Below are positions 22,392-34,850 of a stretch of DNA of 64,000 bases, piece by piece (the stretch's first letter is position 1; the number at the start of each line of letters is the position of its first letter). Under the pieces are notes generated by a model that was not told the origin of the DNA, made no database searches, and saw only the letters and a list, made by a program, of their open reading frames with translations. Source of the DNA: Combretum micranthum. Taxonomy: Eukaryota > Streptophyta > Magnoliopsida > Myrtales > Combretaceae. Where the stretch lies: the NCBI GenBank assembly GCA_024138025.1, contig JAMXBD010002233.1:1-64000 (forward strand). The letters are read 5' to 3'. The translations under genes were made by a program, and so were the position numbers.

Positions 22392-23600
22392 CTAGTCGTT
22401 GGATTATGGATTCAAATTGACATCCTTATCACAAAATCTAGTCTAATCAGGCTGCATTCTTTTTTCTTTTTTAAAGGGCTAACTCTGTCTAAAAACTAAA
22501 ATTTGTAGATTTTATATAGGTTTTATATTTATTATTTGGTGTTCCCCCTCTTACTTAAAGGCTGTGGTTTTTATTAATTCCCATTAAGTAATCACTCAAA
22601 ATAATGGTCAAATTGATGGATACATGTTTTAATATCAAGTAATCACTCAAAATAAAGGTCTGATGGCGATACTTGATTTACTACTTTGTTAAGATTAGCG
22701 ACCAAATCTTTAAATTTGAAAGTTTTTAAGTTTTTAGGGCAATGTTAGACATTTATAACAGTATGCATCATCAGGACACAAACGTTGAAAAAATAGGTTG
22801 CATGTGTCCAATTGAAAAAAAAAAAAAAAAGAAAAAGAAAAGAAGAAAGAAGCGCATTGGAAAAAGCATGTTAGATCGGGTGGAACTAGCTAACTTTTGG
22901 TCCATGGTGCAAAGCAAAAAGTAGTGCTTGGTCCATTATGTTTACCAGTACTTTTTAAGATTAATTACAGGAAAATGCATCACTTTCAAACTCTTCATTT
23001 TCAGTGGTTATTTTGTACATTAAGTTTAGCTAGATGATGAAAATAGGCATGTAGGAAGCGTACGAGGTTAAAAGATGATAAATAAATATTTGGATTAGAG
23101 AAGTAAGAGGGAATAGTTTTACATTGCATGTCTCTTCTTTTATCATCAAAGTATATATAAAGAAATGAAAAACAAAAGGGTATAAAAAGTTTAAAATAAT
23201 AAAAATATAAGTATAGCTGTCATAACTAACCTACTCCTTGTTAACTCGTCGATACATACGAAAGATATTACTCGTGCATGTTATATATTCTTATATGTGA
23301 ATCCTAGTATCATGTTCTAAAATATTAATAAAGTGCATACAGAAATAGGTAAATTGAAGGTAAGCCCACCTTTTTCCGGTTTCATGGGGCGGGTTGGGAC
23401 CAGGATGTTGATGTTATATTGAAAAAGGATAGGAAACTCTTCTGAAGTGTTAAAAGTATGGGAACTGAAGAAATATTCTCATTTTGAATGATTGAGTATT
23501 AGCGTTAGAATATTACATGTTTAATATACCTTCAAAAAAGAAAAATTGAATAAAACAAAACTAGAGAAAAAATATTACATAAATAGTATTGCTATATTGC
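22392..23600. other. Downstream flank of CXC gene
   Basis: AT-rich. The gene's 3' UTR presumably lies in the first few hundred bases. An 18-bp direct repeat AAGTAATCACTCAAAATA occurs near 22587 and 22638. An A-rich tract lies at about 22816-22853. No gene is recognised. Confidence 0.6.
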
Positions 23601-23605
23601 ATAAT

Positions 23606-23693
23606 GATGATGCGATATAACCTTTTACGTGTGTTGCATTTTGTAGATGTGACACACATAATAATGTGTGTATCGCATCATCGAGATGCGATA
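23606..23693. repeat. Compact hairpin with three GATGCGATA words
   Basis: GATGATGCGATA at 23606-23617 is a perfect inverted match to TATCGCATCATC at 23671-23682. Inside, ACACACAT (23652-23659) pairs with ATGTGTGT (23664-23671). A third GATGCGATA follows at 23685-23693. It could be part of the left terminus of the MULE or a small foldback element; the sequence does not settle which. Confidence 0.7.
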
Positions 23694-23813
23694 ACTATTT
23701 TGGCCTGTGTCACACCCATATAGGATACAAGGCCTGATCTATTCTACCTTCAACATTTTTCCATTCTTTTGCTCAACCTTAATATGTATATGTAGATTCA
23801 CCTATTGCAATGC

Positions 23814-23871
23814 ACGCACTCACGCATGCACGCACGCACGCACAGACGCACGCACGCACGAACAAAAGATA
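23814..23871. repeat. CACG/CACGCA microsatellite
   Basis: Imperfect tetranucleotide array of GCACGCACG words in the flank of the MULE. Confidence 0.8.
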
Positions 23872-25485
23872 TTTATTTTCTCATCATCTCATACCCTACT
23901 TCATTTAATTCTTAGCCAACATTTCAACAAGGACATCTTATTTTGATAATCAACTCCACTTCATCCAACTACCAGCCAATATTTAAACTGTTCAATGCTA
24001 TCCCACCATCATTTCATTCTACATAAGTAAACCAACTAAATCACGTAAAGTAAACAGTATCAAAGCATTATGAAATACAAGCTAAAGTAAATATATTTAC
24101 AAGTTATTTATTCACAAATAAATCCTATACAATTCTCTATGTTTTCTTTCTTTTTCCAATGAAAATCCTCTTGAATTGTTTTTCCTTTGGATCTTTTGCA
24201 TCAAATGTATCACTTGGTCCTTCTGCAAAATAGATTGTGGTTGTATTAAAAACTAGTACATTATACATTTAACTATATAATGAATCAACATTATGCTTTT
24301 TATACCTGCGCTACTCCTTCCATGTCTGATGATATTGGACAATCAGGTTTCATAGGAGCCGGTGGAATAATTGTGCTTAACTCCGATATTCTCTTAGTAG
24401 GTGTTTGAAAGATCATCAAATCAAACGATGGACCATCTAAATTAGCTAGAGTTGTACAGTGAGATGGAGCATCTATAGCAGTCGATGTATCTACATGTAG
24501 AGGCTGAATAGGATTAGAATGAATAGGAGGATGATGAGAAGGATCTATGCTAGGCTCTATAGGAGGATGTACAGGTTCGTCTATAGCATCACCTACAGGG
24601 AGATGTGGATGTAGAACCGGATCAACATGTCGGGGTATATCCACATTTTCATCTATCAATTGATCATGATCTCGTGCTCGTCCCTATCCTTGTCTCTCCT
24701 CCCCCCTCTCTCTCCCTCTCCCTTCCCCACCCCTTTCTCTCTATCCTCTGCCCTGTCCTTATACAACCTCCTAAATCTGCTTTTGCTGATTTGGGTATAA
24801 CAATCTAACTCCTCTATATCCTTGTAATATGCTGATCCCCAGATCTATTAGAGCATGCATCTCCTCTATATTCGTGGATTCTCGGATCCTAGAAAATGTG
24901 TTTGCCTGTACAGTCTATGCAGTAACAATATGTTATAATGAAATATTAATATTTAACCATTGATTTTAGATATGAAACTTACTAGTGTAGTCAATAATGC
25001 TCCTAAGTGGCTAATATATCTTCGGGTGATACTATGATACCGGTCATAATAGTCGACAGAGATCATGGATGGTAGTGTATCATCATATTGTAGTTGTATT
25101 AGTCTATCCTTTGTCATCCCACTGGGTGATAAACCTAGCATGTTTTATCTCTCAGTCCTCCCCTGATTTGCCCCTAAGATCCATACCATGTATATTGTTG
25201 GGATCCATCTCACAGTCCTGTGGAATACTTTGAATCCCATCAAACTGTCTCATAACCTTGTCTGGTAGGTGCATCTTGACAATGTAGAAGCAAATCAGGG
25301 GTACTTTGGCTAGCCATATATCACTCTCCTCTCTATAGATACTTGGTAAAGACTGTATCATCTTTAGTGTGTAAGGTATCCAACATATCTATATCAAGAT
25401 ATAAAATCATCTTAGTATATGAAAATTATATTATATATAACTTTTGGAGAATTAAATATTAGAAGTATGACATACATGTTTTGGG

Positions 25486-25527
25486 AGGAAGGAGGGAGGG
25501 AGGGTGGTGGTGGTGGTGGGTGGGTTT
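25486..25527 (+). repeat. Purine-rich GGAG/GGT microsatellite
   Basis: GGGAGGGAGGG followed by GGTGGTGGTGG. It lies within the decayed PMD region, where it reads as His/Pro on the minus strand. Confidence 0.8.
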
Positions 25528-25704
25528 GCAGTTCAAGCTCTTCGTGGTATTGATTAATACATGTGTAGAGGTATGTTTGACATAAAAGACATCATCCCAT
25601 CTGAATGCAAGAGGTCACCTTTAATTCGATACACATGTGAGGGTCCTATGAGGGACTATATGATGAGGATTTGATAGCATCAACATTAGAGCCGATCAAC
25701 TCTA

Positions 25705-26437
25705 TGTCCAACAATCAATTTCAAAGAGTTAGAGACCCATTGATTGTAGTTTCAATGATAAACTTGAGTCAAGCAAACTTATAAAATAGTTTGGGATACA
25801 AAGGATTAAAAACTTGAAGAATTGAAGCTGCAAGAGACTGTATGCTGGCCCAACACCGCCGGCCTTCATTTAGTTTTTGTGTCTTTTTTAATTTCTATTT
25901 TTTTAATAATGTAGGGATTAATTATAATTATTTTTTTAGTTACGTTATCAGTTACGTAACTGCCATAATTATGGGTTTTTTTCAGTTACGTTATTAGTTA
26001 TGTAATTGCCATAATTATGTTTTTTCTTCAGTTACGTTATCAGTTACGTAACTGCCTTGTAATAGCCTATATATTAAGGCTAGTATGGGAGATAGAAAAA
26101 TTCAGATTACATAATATTTTTTTTTCATTATGAAATACAGTTTGAGAGAAATTCTTTCTCTTTAAGTTCTTTTGAGAACTTAGAGTTTCTTCAAGAATTT
26201 GAATTCTTGTTGAGTTAATCATTATACCAAGGTTCTAGGTCGGTATATCCAACAGGGTCGTGATTATCATATCAAGGTTCTTTGGGTTACTTAACCATAG
26301 GGTCGAGGTTAATTCCATCTTATCATACCAAGGTTCGTGGAGTTTCAGATCTAGATTTGAATATTTCATTGGGTCAAGGTCCGCTTTCTTGATTCTTAGA
26401 GTTCGAGAAATTCAAGATCCGTGCGAAGCACGCATCA
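25705..26437 (+). mobile_element. Probable solo LTR in PMD gene
   Basis: Starts TGTCCAACAATC and ends GCACGCATCA, flanked by near-matching five-base repeats CTCTA (25700-25704) and CTATA (26438-26442). It has a TATA-like CCTATATATTAAG near 26068 on the plus strand and upstream 45-bp repeats. No internal coding sequence or primer site accompanies it, so it is read as a solo LTR about 733 bp long that splits the PMD coding sequence. Confidence 0.7.
25941..26063 (+). repeat. 45-bp repeats with TTACGTAA palindromes in solo LTR
   Basis: Nearly three units of AGTTACGTTATCAGTTACGT followed by AACTGCCATAATTATG, just upstream of the TATA-like box. GTTACGTAAC has an ACGT core, the kind of site bound by bZIP factors. 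An LTR enhancer role is inferred. Confidence 0.7.
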
Positions 26438-26733
26438 CTATATGAGGGAATCTATCCCATGCCCTTATCTGTAAAAGAATGCAAGCACCTCCTATCTCGT
26501 AGGCACTTGCTCGTGCAGCTCTACACAAATATCCATATAAAAAAGCTAGGCAGGTTGATTCATAGGTGTATGTCTTAGTTGCTTAGAAATCCTCTAATCG
26601 AGGCAGGAACATCAAATATATTAGATTGGATGACATATCGGAGAATAGGATCCCACCCATCAATAACAAGATGTATGCCCTTGCATGTCGTTGGATGACA
26701 ATCTCATCTGGCTGCTTTGGTAGACTCTAGAAT

Positions 26734-27311
26734 TAAGGATGCAACCGGATTGGCCATTAATGAGTTTCCAACTCGTCCAACTCGATAAAAATCCTATAGG
26801 GTTGAACTCTATAGGGTAATAGGATCGAGTTTGGACATATGTAAAAAAGCCTGTAGGGTATTATGGTTGAATTTGGATACTATTAAAACCGATGGATACC
26901 CACCCGATCTGTTAGTCCTAGTAAAAAAAATTGCAATGTAATACGTTTACTAAATGTAAATATAGTAGTAGGCTAAATTCAAAAACAATTGGCAAAGAAA
27001 AAGTGAATTGCTATATTATTAGACTACTATTTTATTATCTTAAGTTTGCTGGATCTATTGAAAAAAAAAAAAACATTAAGGAGGGCAAGTTCGGGTTGAT
27101 ATTGGGGGGGTAGTCGGGTGGGTAATCGGGTTGATAGTCAGGCGAGTAACCGAATGAGTAGCAGGTTTTAGAGTAAACCTTGTAAGGGGGTTTGGATATA
27201 AAAGGAAAACCCTACAGAATTATAAGGTCGAGTTTGGTATGCCCTATAGTGTAGCGGGTTTGGATTCGGGTTCATATGACCCACTCGGAACCCAACCCAG
27301 TTGCATCCCTA
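26734..27311. mobile_element. Small TIR element in PMD gene
   Basis: The left end TAAGGATGCAACCGGATTGG and the right end, reverse complemented TAGGGATGCAACTGGGTTGG, form 20-bp imperfect terminal inverted repeats. A TA lies at each edge. The interior has GGGTGGGTAATCGGGT words and no transposase. It interrupts the PMD reading between the LRMTWL and ARAYIL blocks. Confidence 0.7.
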
Positions 27312-28010
27312 CCTATAATAGTATCTCCTTTAACCATGTCATCCTCAACTTCTAACTACTGAACATCTTAGTATCTGGTCTAACTCCTAGTAAGTGCTCA
27401 CATACATTAGACCATGTGTGTGCAGTACTCCCCATCATTACTTGCCCATCAATGGGCAATCTAAACTACACAACAATGTTCTGTAATGTTAGCCCAACCT
27501 CTCCGTGTGGCATATGGAAGGTGTCGGTCTCTGGTCTCCACCTCTCTACCGGTATAGTAATCAAAGCCTAATCCAGTTTTCTAAACGGTAGATGAGCTAC
27601 ACTAGAAAATCTAACCTGCTCAAGGTAAGGGTCTACATGAGCATCATATGCAGCTTTCATCTCCTCTAGATTCTTCAATGAAGCCTCACCCCGTCTGCAT
27701 ATCATGAGCCTATGCTCTTGCAAAAATTAAATAAATAATAAATAGATTGACAAAATGAATAGATTAATTATACACATATTTTAGCCCAGTTTTATACCTC
27801 TCCATCCCATACAATTTGTGACTTATGTGTCTGCTGCGGGGTCAATAATGATCTATTAGTTGTCCCTGGATCCATCTGTATAAAGTAAAGTAAAGACTTG
27901 TTAGTTTTATTGACAAAAATTGTCTTAATGTAGAGTAATCAACCACACAATATAAACACATCATAACACAAATGAAAAAACATTGCGAATTTGCCATCTT
28001 AGTTTGTTAC

Positions 28011-30296
28011 CTAATTGTTTGGACAAGTTCTTCTACTGTGTCCTTTTTTTCGACATTTTCTAAAAGTATTCTTCATAGGTTTATCGTTTAGGTCCATTTC
28101 CTTGTGGAATCTGCTTGTTCTTAATCTTCCTTTTTCTCTATCATTTTCATAGTGTGGATTTATATGTAGCAGATCTTTCACATCTATGCATATTTGCCTA
28201 TCTCTTATAGGCTGAAAATTGCTTATGTAGCAAGTTAGCTGATTCTCTTAATGAATCCATCGTTCAATTTTTTGCATGGGATCCATTTTCACATGTGCTG
28301 TGGCTGCAAAGGCATAGGAACATGGTATTTTGAATGTTTGCCACTTGTTACAGTTACATATGTTATTGAGAATATTCACCATAGATAATGACTACCTTTT
28401 TTTCCATAATCGTAAAATACACTCCTATTTGTACCTAAAAAATGCCAGTCATTCTGCCAAATATAACCACCTTTTGTCGAGTAGCTTCTCCTCTCCATCT
28501 TCCTATCTTGGTTCTAATCCATTCAGCTAAGTTTTTCCTTTCCTTATAGCTTTGTGTGTTTCATTGCACCTTTTGTCGAAATACCCAACACAATTGTAGA
28601 AAATTTTCAAAATTAAGGCTGATACAAGCAATGATCTTGCACCTTTTGAAACTGCATTGTAGCTTTCATTGAGGTTTGTCATCATCTGACCATACTTGAA
28701 ACCCCCATCATATGCCCCTGTCCACTGTTCAAATGGTATATTTTCAAAATAGTTTAGAGTAATTTTGTGTCTCTTCCTTATCTTCTACATATGGAATTCA
28801 TCTTTGCTTTCATGTGTCTGACATCCCATTGCTGTTACTACCTTCTTCAAATATCTATTTTTGTATTTTATGTTGAAATTGTTAGCAACATGTCTTATGC
28901 ATATCCTCCATTGTGCAAAAGGGGGCTGCCATCCAATATTCATATTCTTTAATGCTTTTATTATATCTTTGTGTCAATTTGATGTAAGACACAATGTGTT
29001 ATCATCACTGCACGGTCCTTCAAGGCGTCTTTTTAGCTTTTTCAGGAACCACGACCATGTGTCACTTGATTCCTTATCCACCAGTGCAAATGCTATGAGA
29101 ATGATATAATTCGCTCTATCTACATAACATGCAATCAATAAACTATGTAGATATTTGCCATACAAAAATGTCCCACCAACATCGATAACGGGCTTGTAAT
29201 GTCTGAAGGCTTCTATGCAAGGCTCGAATGCCTAAAACAATCTAGCAAATACCATATCATTATCACTTTTGGTTGATTGTGCTTTCCATGCAATACGTGC
29301 ATGTGGGTTAGTTCTTTTGATAGCAACCATCAGTGTTGGCAATTCATTGTATGATTTATCCTAATCTCCATACACATCTTCAATTACTATCCCTTTCGTC
29401 CCCTAAACTTTCCTTGTCAACATCACATACCTATACGTGTCTTCAATCTGCTATCTAAGAATCTATATTTTAATACCAGGGTTATTCTTCACTTGACTCA
29501 AGAAACCTTGGCTCATGAATGTTTGGTTAAGCTGTGGATGATGTTATCTAAAGCTCTTATTTGTGCATGTGTGTGGGCCATCAGCAATGGTAATCACAAA
29601 GTCTACATCCCAACATTTTTGGCGTCCACGAAGTTGCTATTTACAATTACAAGTCCTCTTGGCTTCATAAATAACATTCCATATCTTCTTATCTGATTTT
29701 GTCATTACGAGGTTACAGTGATCATCACATAGACCAAATTAGCTTTAGTTTTAAACCTTATTCCAGTCTTAAATTCATTACCTATACACAGGTCTTCAGA
29801 TTTAAGGAATCTTCCTCATAAGATGCATAACCGTCACAACATCCACATTACTTAGGAATGGAAGAGGACCTTGGAATGAACTTTCACTAGTTTGTTCCCA
29901 TGCTTGAGCACTTTCTATAACATTACCTTCCTGAATAGGTTTATTTTTATTTGGAGACTCCTTTTCACCACTTGATGTGTCGATCTCAAATGGCGTCTCG
30001 TTTTGCTCATCTTGATTCTTCTCAAAATTATTTCATATTTTGAACGAGTTTCTTGTAGGTACTCCTCCATCTCGTCGTCAATATCATTTGCAATGTAAAC
30101 ATTTTCTTCAACTGTCTGATCCACTATATTTTGCTCCACAGGCATGGTTGAAATATTTTTAACTTTAACATATAGTTGTTGAAGGCATGTCATACCAAAT
30201 GCCTTTGCAATATCAATTAGAGCTTCAACATCCACATCTTTCATGAACCCAAGGGGTACTCCAAACATGGCAGTCCGCCACATACAATATTAAAAC
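28011..30296 (-). pseudogene. MuDR-like MULE transposase, main part
   Basis: Minus strand, continuing the N-terminal part at 34085-33756. It starts with WRTAMFGVPLGFMKDVDVEALIDIAKAFGM (30280-30190, given here as the first block after the insertion). The MULE catalytic-domain block MYGKYLHSLLIACYVDRAN / IAFALVDKESSDTWSWFL is at 29165-29040, and the EQWTGAYDGGFKYGQMMTNL stretch near 28730-28670. A SWIM zinc finger CNCNKWQTFKIPCSYAFA is at 28360-28300, and a terminal CCHC knuckle KCRKKGHSRRTCPNN ends at TAG 28011-28013. The order is that of plant MuDR transposases, which cut and paste between terminal inverted repeats. Several in-frame stops (for example after LCLTSN near 28977) make it non-functional. 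Confidence 0.88.
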
Positions 30297-33200
30297 TTAA
30301 GAATGACTAGCTTAGTAATGTGAAAGTCTCAATATTATATGTAAGGCGCACATCATGGTAATAGAGACGCTGGTGGGAAATGTAATTTAAGCAAGTAATG
30401 TAAAGCATATAAGAATCTAAATAAATATTAACCCACATATAAAAGTTCATTAGTTCATTACAAAAGCCTTAGGGGCATTCCCTCGCTAAAAGTTGTCTAA
30501 AGATCTAAATATAAATACTAAGTCCTTATAGTAAACTTAAATAACTTCACCAAAAGATTTTAAAGGAAATCCGATCTAATCCCTTGATTGAATTTCTCAC
30601 AAAAGCTCCTAAAAGATAACTTAAGTGAATAAATGGGATCGTGGGTATAAAAGCAAATGCTCCTGCGCATACAAAAATCTATAGGGGTCTAAGCGTTAGT
30701 AGTTTAGTAAGAACATTCTTGGTTTACCATACTCGGAACAAAAATTTGTCAAACAAGTTTAATTATTCAAACACATGAAATGCAACAAACACATGAGCAT
30801 ACAAGACATATGGTTTTCCAGGAATCACATGTTAAATGAATTTACGCTGTTTATTCGGGGTTGGGTATACCGGCCAATTACGGCTAACTAATAATTTATA
30901 GTTCTTACCGGCTACTAATTGCCACTTAGGATATATAGATATTACCGGCTACTACTCGCCATATGCGAATACTACCGGTTATACCAACCACCACTATCAT
31001 ACATTCGTCCCACAAAATGTACAATAGTGCATACAATGAGACTTTATTCGTGAATTGAATAATTAAATTTTTATCAAGAGTCTAGCATTTAGTTAATTTA
31101 TTTTGTAGGTGATCATACAATTTTCAAACATTCCAACATGGTAGTAAAACATATAAGCACAAACATGAGTATGTAAAATAAACTGTATGCACTTTTCCAT
31201 TTTATCTTTTTCCTAGTTCTAGTGCCCCTAAACTACAAGCACAAACATGAGTATGTAAAATAAGGGGAAGTTAACTCACTCGGTTATGTCTTGATTGTAG
31301 CTCCCTTAATCAAGATAGTCTTCGGGGTAGCAAATGTCGTCCTCTTCGTTTCCTAACAAAGGAAATATCCAAAATGAGTATTCCATGGAATTCCTATTCA
31401 AGTTTTCTAACTCTAGCTTCTATTTTGCAGTAAAAATTCGTATTGGTGGAAATTCTAATTTAAAATGGCTAACTTGCTCATTTTAAACTTGGAATTTTGC
31501 ATATATATGTCATTTCTACTATTCGAAAAATATCTATTTGTAAGGTTATTTTATCAAAATAAGTCATTTTAGTTCCAAAACAGAGAGGACAGGATAGTTA
31601 CGAAAATCCAGCTTGCAAAATACAACTTTTTCCAAACTTTCCTTCATCCAAAAACATTTAAACAAATACATGGATATTTGTATACTTGAAAAATCATTTG
31701 AATATATAAATATACTCACATTGTATACATGGTTTTTGTGATGCTATCTCAACATTAATTTTTCATAAGACAATTTGTCTTTAAGAGTTTAAAAGATAGA
31801 AACTTTGAAAATTTCCTCTTAAGTTGTTGAAAAGAAACTTAAAAATTCTTGGGTCATTATAAGTGAGTGTTCTCTTATTATAATTTTATTTCCTAACTTT
31901 TTCAAAGATAATTTAATTTTTCAAAAACTTGGTTTAGATACCTACCAATTTTTATTTCTAGTAGTTAAAAATTAAGTATCCATAATATTTCTTAAGTGGT
32001 TGATGATCTCTAATGTTTTAAGTTGTGTTACATGTATATTTCCTCTTTAAGTTTATTTTCTTCTACTTCTTGGTAATTAAGTTTATCATCTTTAAAACTT
32101 TCTTTCTTTGACAAATTTTATTTATTTAAGTGGTCTTATAGATTAGTGGGTTGATTTTATCTTAACTTTGAAAACTTGTTTAATTTTTAATATTTGTTAT
32201 AAAGACAGTAAAAACTTTATAAGTAAATTTTTATGAGAGATTTGTATAACAAAGAATCATTAGTTTCAAGTTCCTAACTAAAGCTTTCATGTTAAAATGA
32301 AACTGTGTGTTATCTACTTTGGTTAAATTCTTGAAGAATTCTTTATCACTAATACTTTGAAATTTATGATTAACTTGTCTAAGTTTTGAAAAGAGTCTAT
32401 TAAAAACAATACTTAGGTCTTTTGTTGGAAAAAAAATCCTTTGTTAAGTGACAAAAATTTCTTTTTAAAGTGAGTTTAATCTTGTTTTCTACATTAAAAA
32501 AAGAACCGCTATTTATTTTTCTTATTAAGACAACAACACCTTAATCATGCATGAATATGATTATGTAGCCATGAAAGATAATACATATAATAAGATATAT
32601 AAGAAGCAAGTAATAATAAGGTCAAGTATTGGGAGCCTTAACTTTATTAAGGCAAACCTGGAATTCAGAAAAGACTAGTTCTAAAAAAGAAAAAGAAAAG
32701 AAAGAAAAGAAAAAGCATAATAATAATATGAGCATAACAATAAAAGCATATTAATAAAAACATAATATATGAATAAGAACAAAATATGAATATAATGTTG
32801 CTTTCTTAACTTCCATGGGGTTTTAGAAAACACACAATATGTTCATGCTAAGTAGCATGAACATAAGAAATAATCTATTAACAATCTCATAAAAAAATGT
32901 ATGTATAAACAAGAACAAAGTATGAACATATTGTTGCTTTCTTAACCTCTATGTGTTTTTAGAAAACATACACTATGTCCATACCAAGTCACATGAACAT
33001 GAAGATGGTTTAGGATATTTATCTATTAGTTAGATGAAGAAGAAAGAATTGTAGAGAGGAAATAACGGAGAGAAATTTTGTGGTGGTATTTTGAGAGAGT
33101 TTTGATAAGGAAATGAAGTGTGTGAAAGAAATTGAGGGAGATGGGGTATTTGTAGAATTTTGTAGAGGGAAATTTGATGTAATAAAATAAATTGAAAAAG

Positions 33201-33755
33201 AAAAATAAATAGATTAGAGAGAGGAGGGAAGCGCCGGTTTGAGCATGGGGAGGGGAGAAAATTTTATTTAATTTATTGTTTTGTAATGAAAAGTAATTAA
33301 GATGTGAGATGTAAGTGATATAAAGCTGTATTGAAAATGAAAAATGTAAGAAATAGGTGTATATATAGTAAGAATAGGAGTAAGAAAAAGTAGATATAGA
33401 TGAATAGTAGATAAGACAAATTAATACCAATAATTAAGAAAATAGCGTAAAAGTGAAATATATGATATTTTTAGTTATCGAAAAATTATAAAACTAATAT
33501 TTTTGAATTCCTTATATTATTACGAGTCTAATGGTGTTATCACAATATTTTTACTATTCTAAGCATCAGGATACATTTTTTGAAATTGATCCTGTTCAAG
33601 GTCAGAATGAATTAAATTTTGACGAATATGATCTTTTTAAGGCTTTCCTATATTATTATGAATCACATTCCATGATTATCTCAATTTTATTATTATAGGG
33701 TTAAGAGCGCGATATTGCCAGATCTAAATACTTGGGTCTGTTATAATCTTTGTTG
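30297..33755 (-). mobile_element. Insertion (probable large LTR) splitting the MULE transposase
   Basis: Transposase reading stops near 33755 on the minus strand and resumes near 30296, so about 3.5 kb is inserted. Near the right edge, reverse complemented, is TATAACAGACCCAAGTATTT, resembling the TGTAAC start of gypsy LTRs. A TATATATACACC box near 33360 precedes a CT-rich leader, as in a promoter-bearing LTR. TACCGGCTACTA-like words repeat at 30870-30990. No pol domain is seen inside. Exact ends and target duplication are not resolved; a solo LTR is the best guess. Confidence 0.5.
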
Positions 33756-34085
33756 ACTTTTAGGTTTTTCGGTTGATCTCTAATTCTAGGGTTTAAGAAT
33801 AACTCAACATAAAATCTAAGGGTTTACAACATTGGTACTAATATCTTTCAGCATGACTTCTTTGTAAGTTTAACTATAGATTGATACCTGCATGAGGTAC
33901 ATTTCAGCTTTGCTTTCTCTAGGATTAGTTCCCAACTCTTCACATATCATGCTCAAGAGCCCGCTGTAATTAACATCCGTCCTTACTTTTATATTCGTTA
34001 GGAATCCCCTATCATAATATGGTCCATCTTGACCTTACAAAATCTTGCCATTGGCGAAAAGAAAAATTCTGACATAATCTGCCAT
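33756..34085 (-). pseudogene. MULE transposase N-terminal part
   Basis: Starts ATG at 34083-34085 (MADYVRIFLFANGKIL), then after one stop GPYYDRGFLTNIKVRTDVNY, SMICEELGTNPRESKAEMYLM, and after a frameshift LRFYVELFLNP near 33810. This has the layout of the MuDR N-terminal ubiquitin-like domain ahead of the DVEALIDIAKAFGM block across the insertion. Confidence 0.7.
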
Positions 34086-34850
34086 TACTATTGTTCATTT
34101 AGATATACAATGGCATAAGATAGATCAGTTATGTTAGTTGTATAATGTTAGATAATCAAAACGCATATATGACTTGCATGATTTTTTGAATACTTTGTAA
34201 TTTCCATTCCATTCCATTCTTTCTATTTTTATTCTCAATCATTTCATTCAATTCCTAACTACTATTAAATACTAATCTTAATAAATCTCCATGATATTTA
34301 TAGCAAATTAATGGAATATTGACCTTATGTAGATGCTCGGAGGCTTTATTCTATAGACACAATTGGCTTATGTTTTCCTGAGGTTATTCTAGGTGGTCTA
34401 ATCAAGCTAGGAAAATAATATTCATATTGGCTCTACCAAATCCATGATATTTGTTGCATCATCAAGGTCTTTGCATAAATTCCACAACAATGTTCATTTT
34501 AGAACTTAGATGAAGATGTTTAGCTGGCATAGACAAAGTTGTAGCTTCTTGGAAATTCTTGTGTGTAAATATATAATGTTGCTTTACATTTGTAATAGGG
34601 ATGATATATACCAGGCTAGAGGGTAAAAAAAGAAAAAACATGCTACAACTAGTAGGCTAGGGTTGAGATATAACAGCAGTAAGCCTTTATCTTGCAATAC
34701 ACGAAAAGGGGTTCCAATTCTAACATGTAAAAACTTACTAATGTGATGGCACATCTGATCTGATAGTGGGCTCAGTGACTATAGAAGTGTGCTCCTGTGG
34801 TACCACATCTCCCATTTGATCTGATGTATAAGCTAAAGTTTCTTCTTTTT
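34086..34850. other. Spacer between MULE and gypsy debris
   Basis: AT-rich. I see no gene. The right terminus of the MULE should lie here, but I could not match a terminal inverted repeat to the left side. Confidence 0.5.

Larger units (their letters stand above)
24137..27875 (-). pseudogene. Plant mobile domain (PMD, MAIN-like) gene of the MULE
   Basis: Minus strand. It starts ATG at 27873-27875 (MDPGTTNRSLLTPQQTHKSQ), with donor GTATAA after 27798 and a second exon from 27714 in phase. PMD signatures follow: VERWRPETDTFHMPHGEVGLT, LPIDGQVMMG, CEHLLGVRPD and LRMTWL (27600-27320), then ARAYILLLMGG, FLYGYLCRA and the EIGG stretch (26700-26450), a THVL-containing stretch (25600-25530), and VPLICFYIVKMHLPDKVMRQF (25310-25245). 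A Pro/His-rich tail lies at 24659-24300 and a short last exon ends at TAG 24137-24139. PMD proteins occur both as host genes (MAIN/MAIL) and within transposons; here it follows a transposase. In-frame stops and two insertions (25705-26437, 26734-27311) make it non-functional as read. Confidence 0.85.

Noticed and set aside
33026..33430. 134-codon minus-strand open frame rich in Phe, Tyr, Leu and Ser
   Set aside because: It overlies a TATA box and CT-rich leader in an LTR-like insertion; composition reflects pyrimidine-rich DNA, no domain seen.
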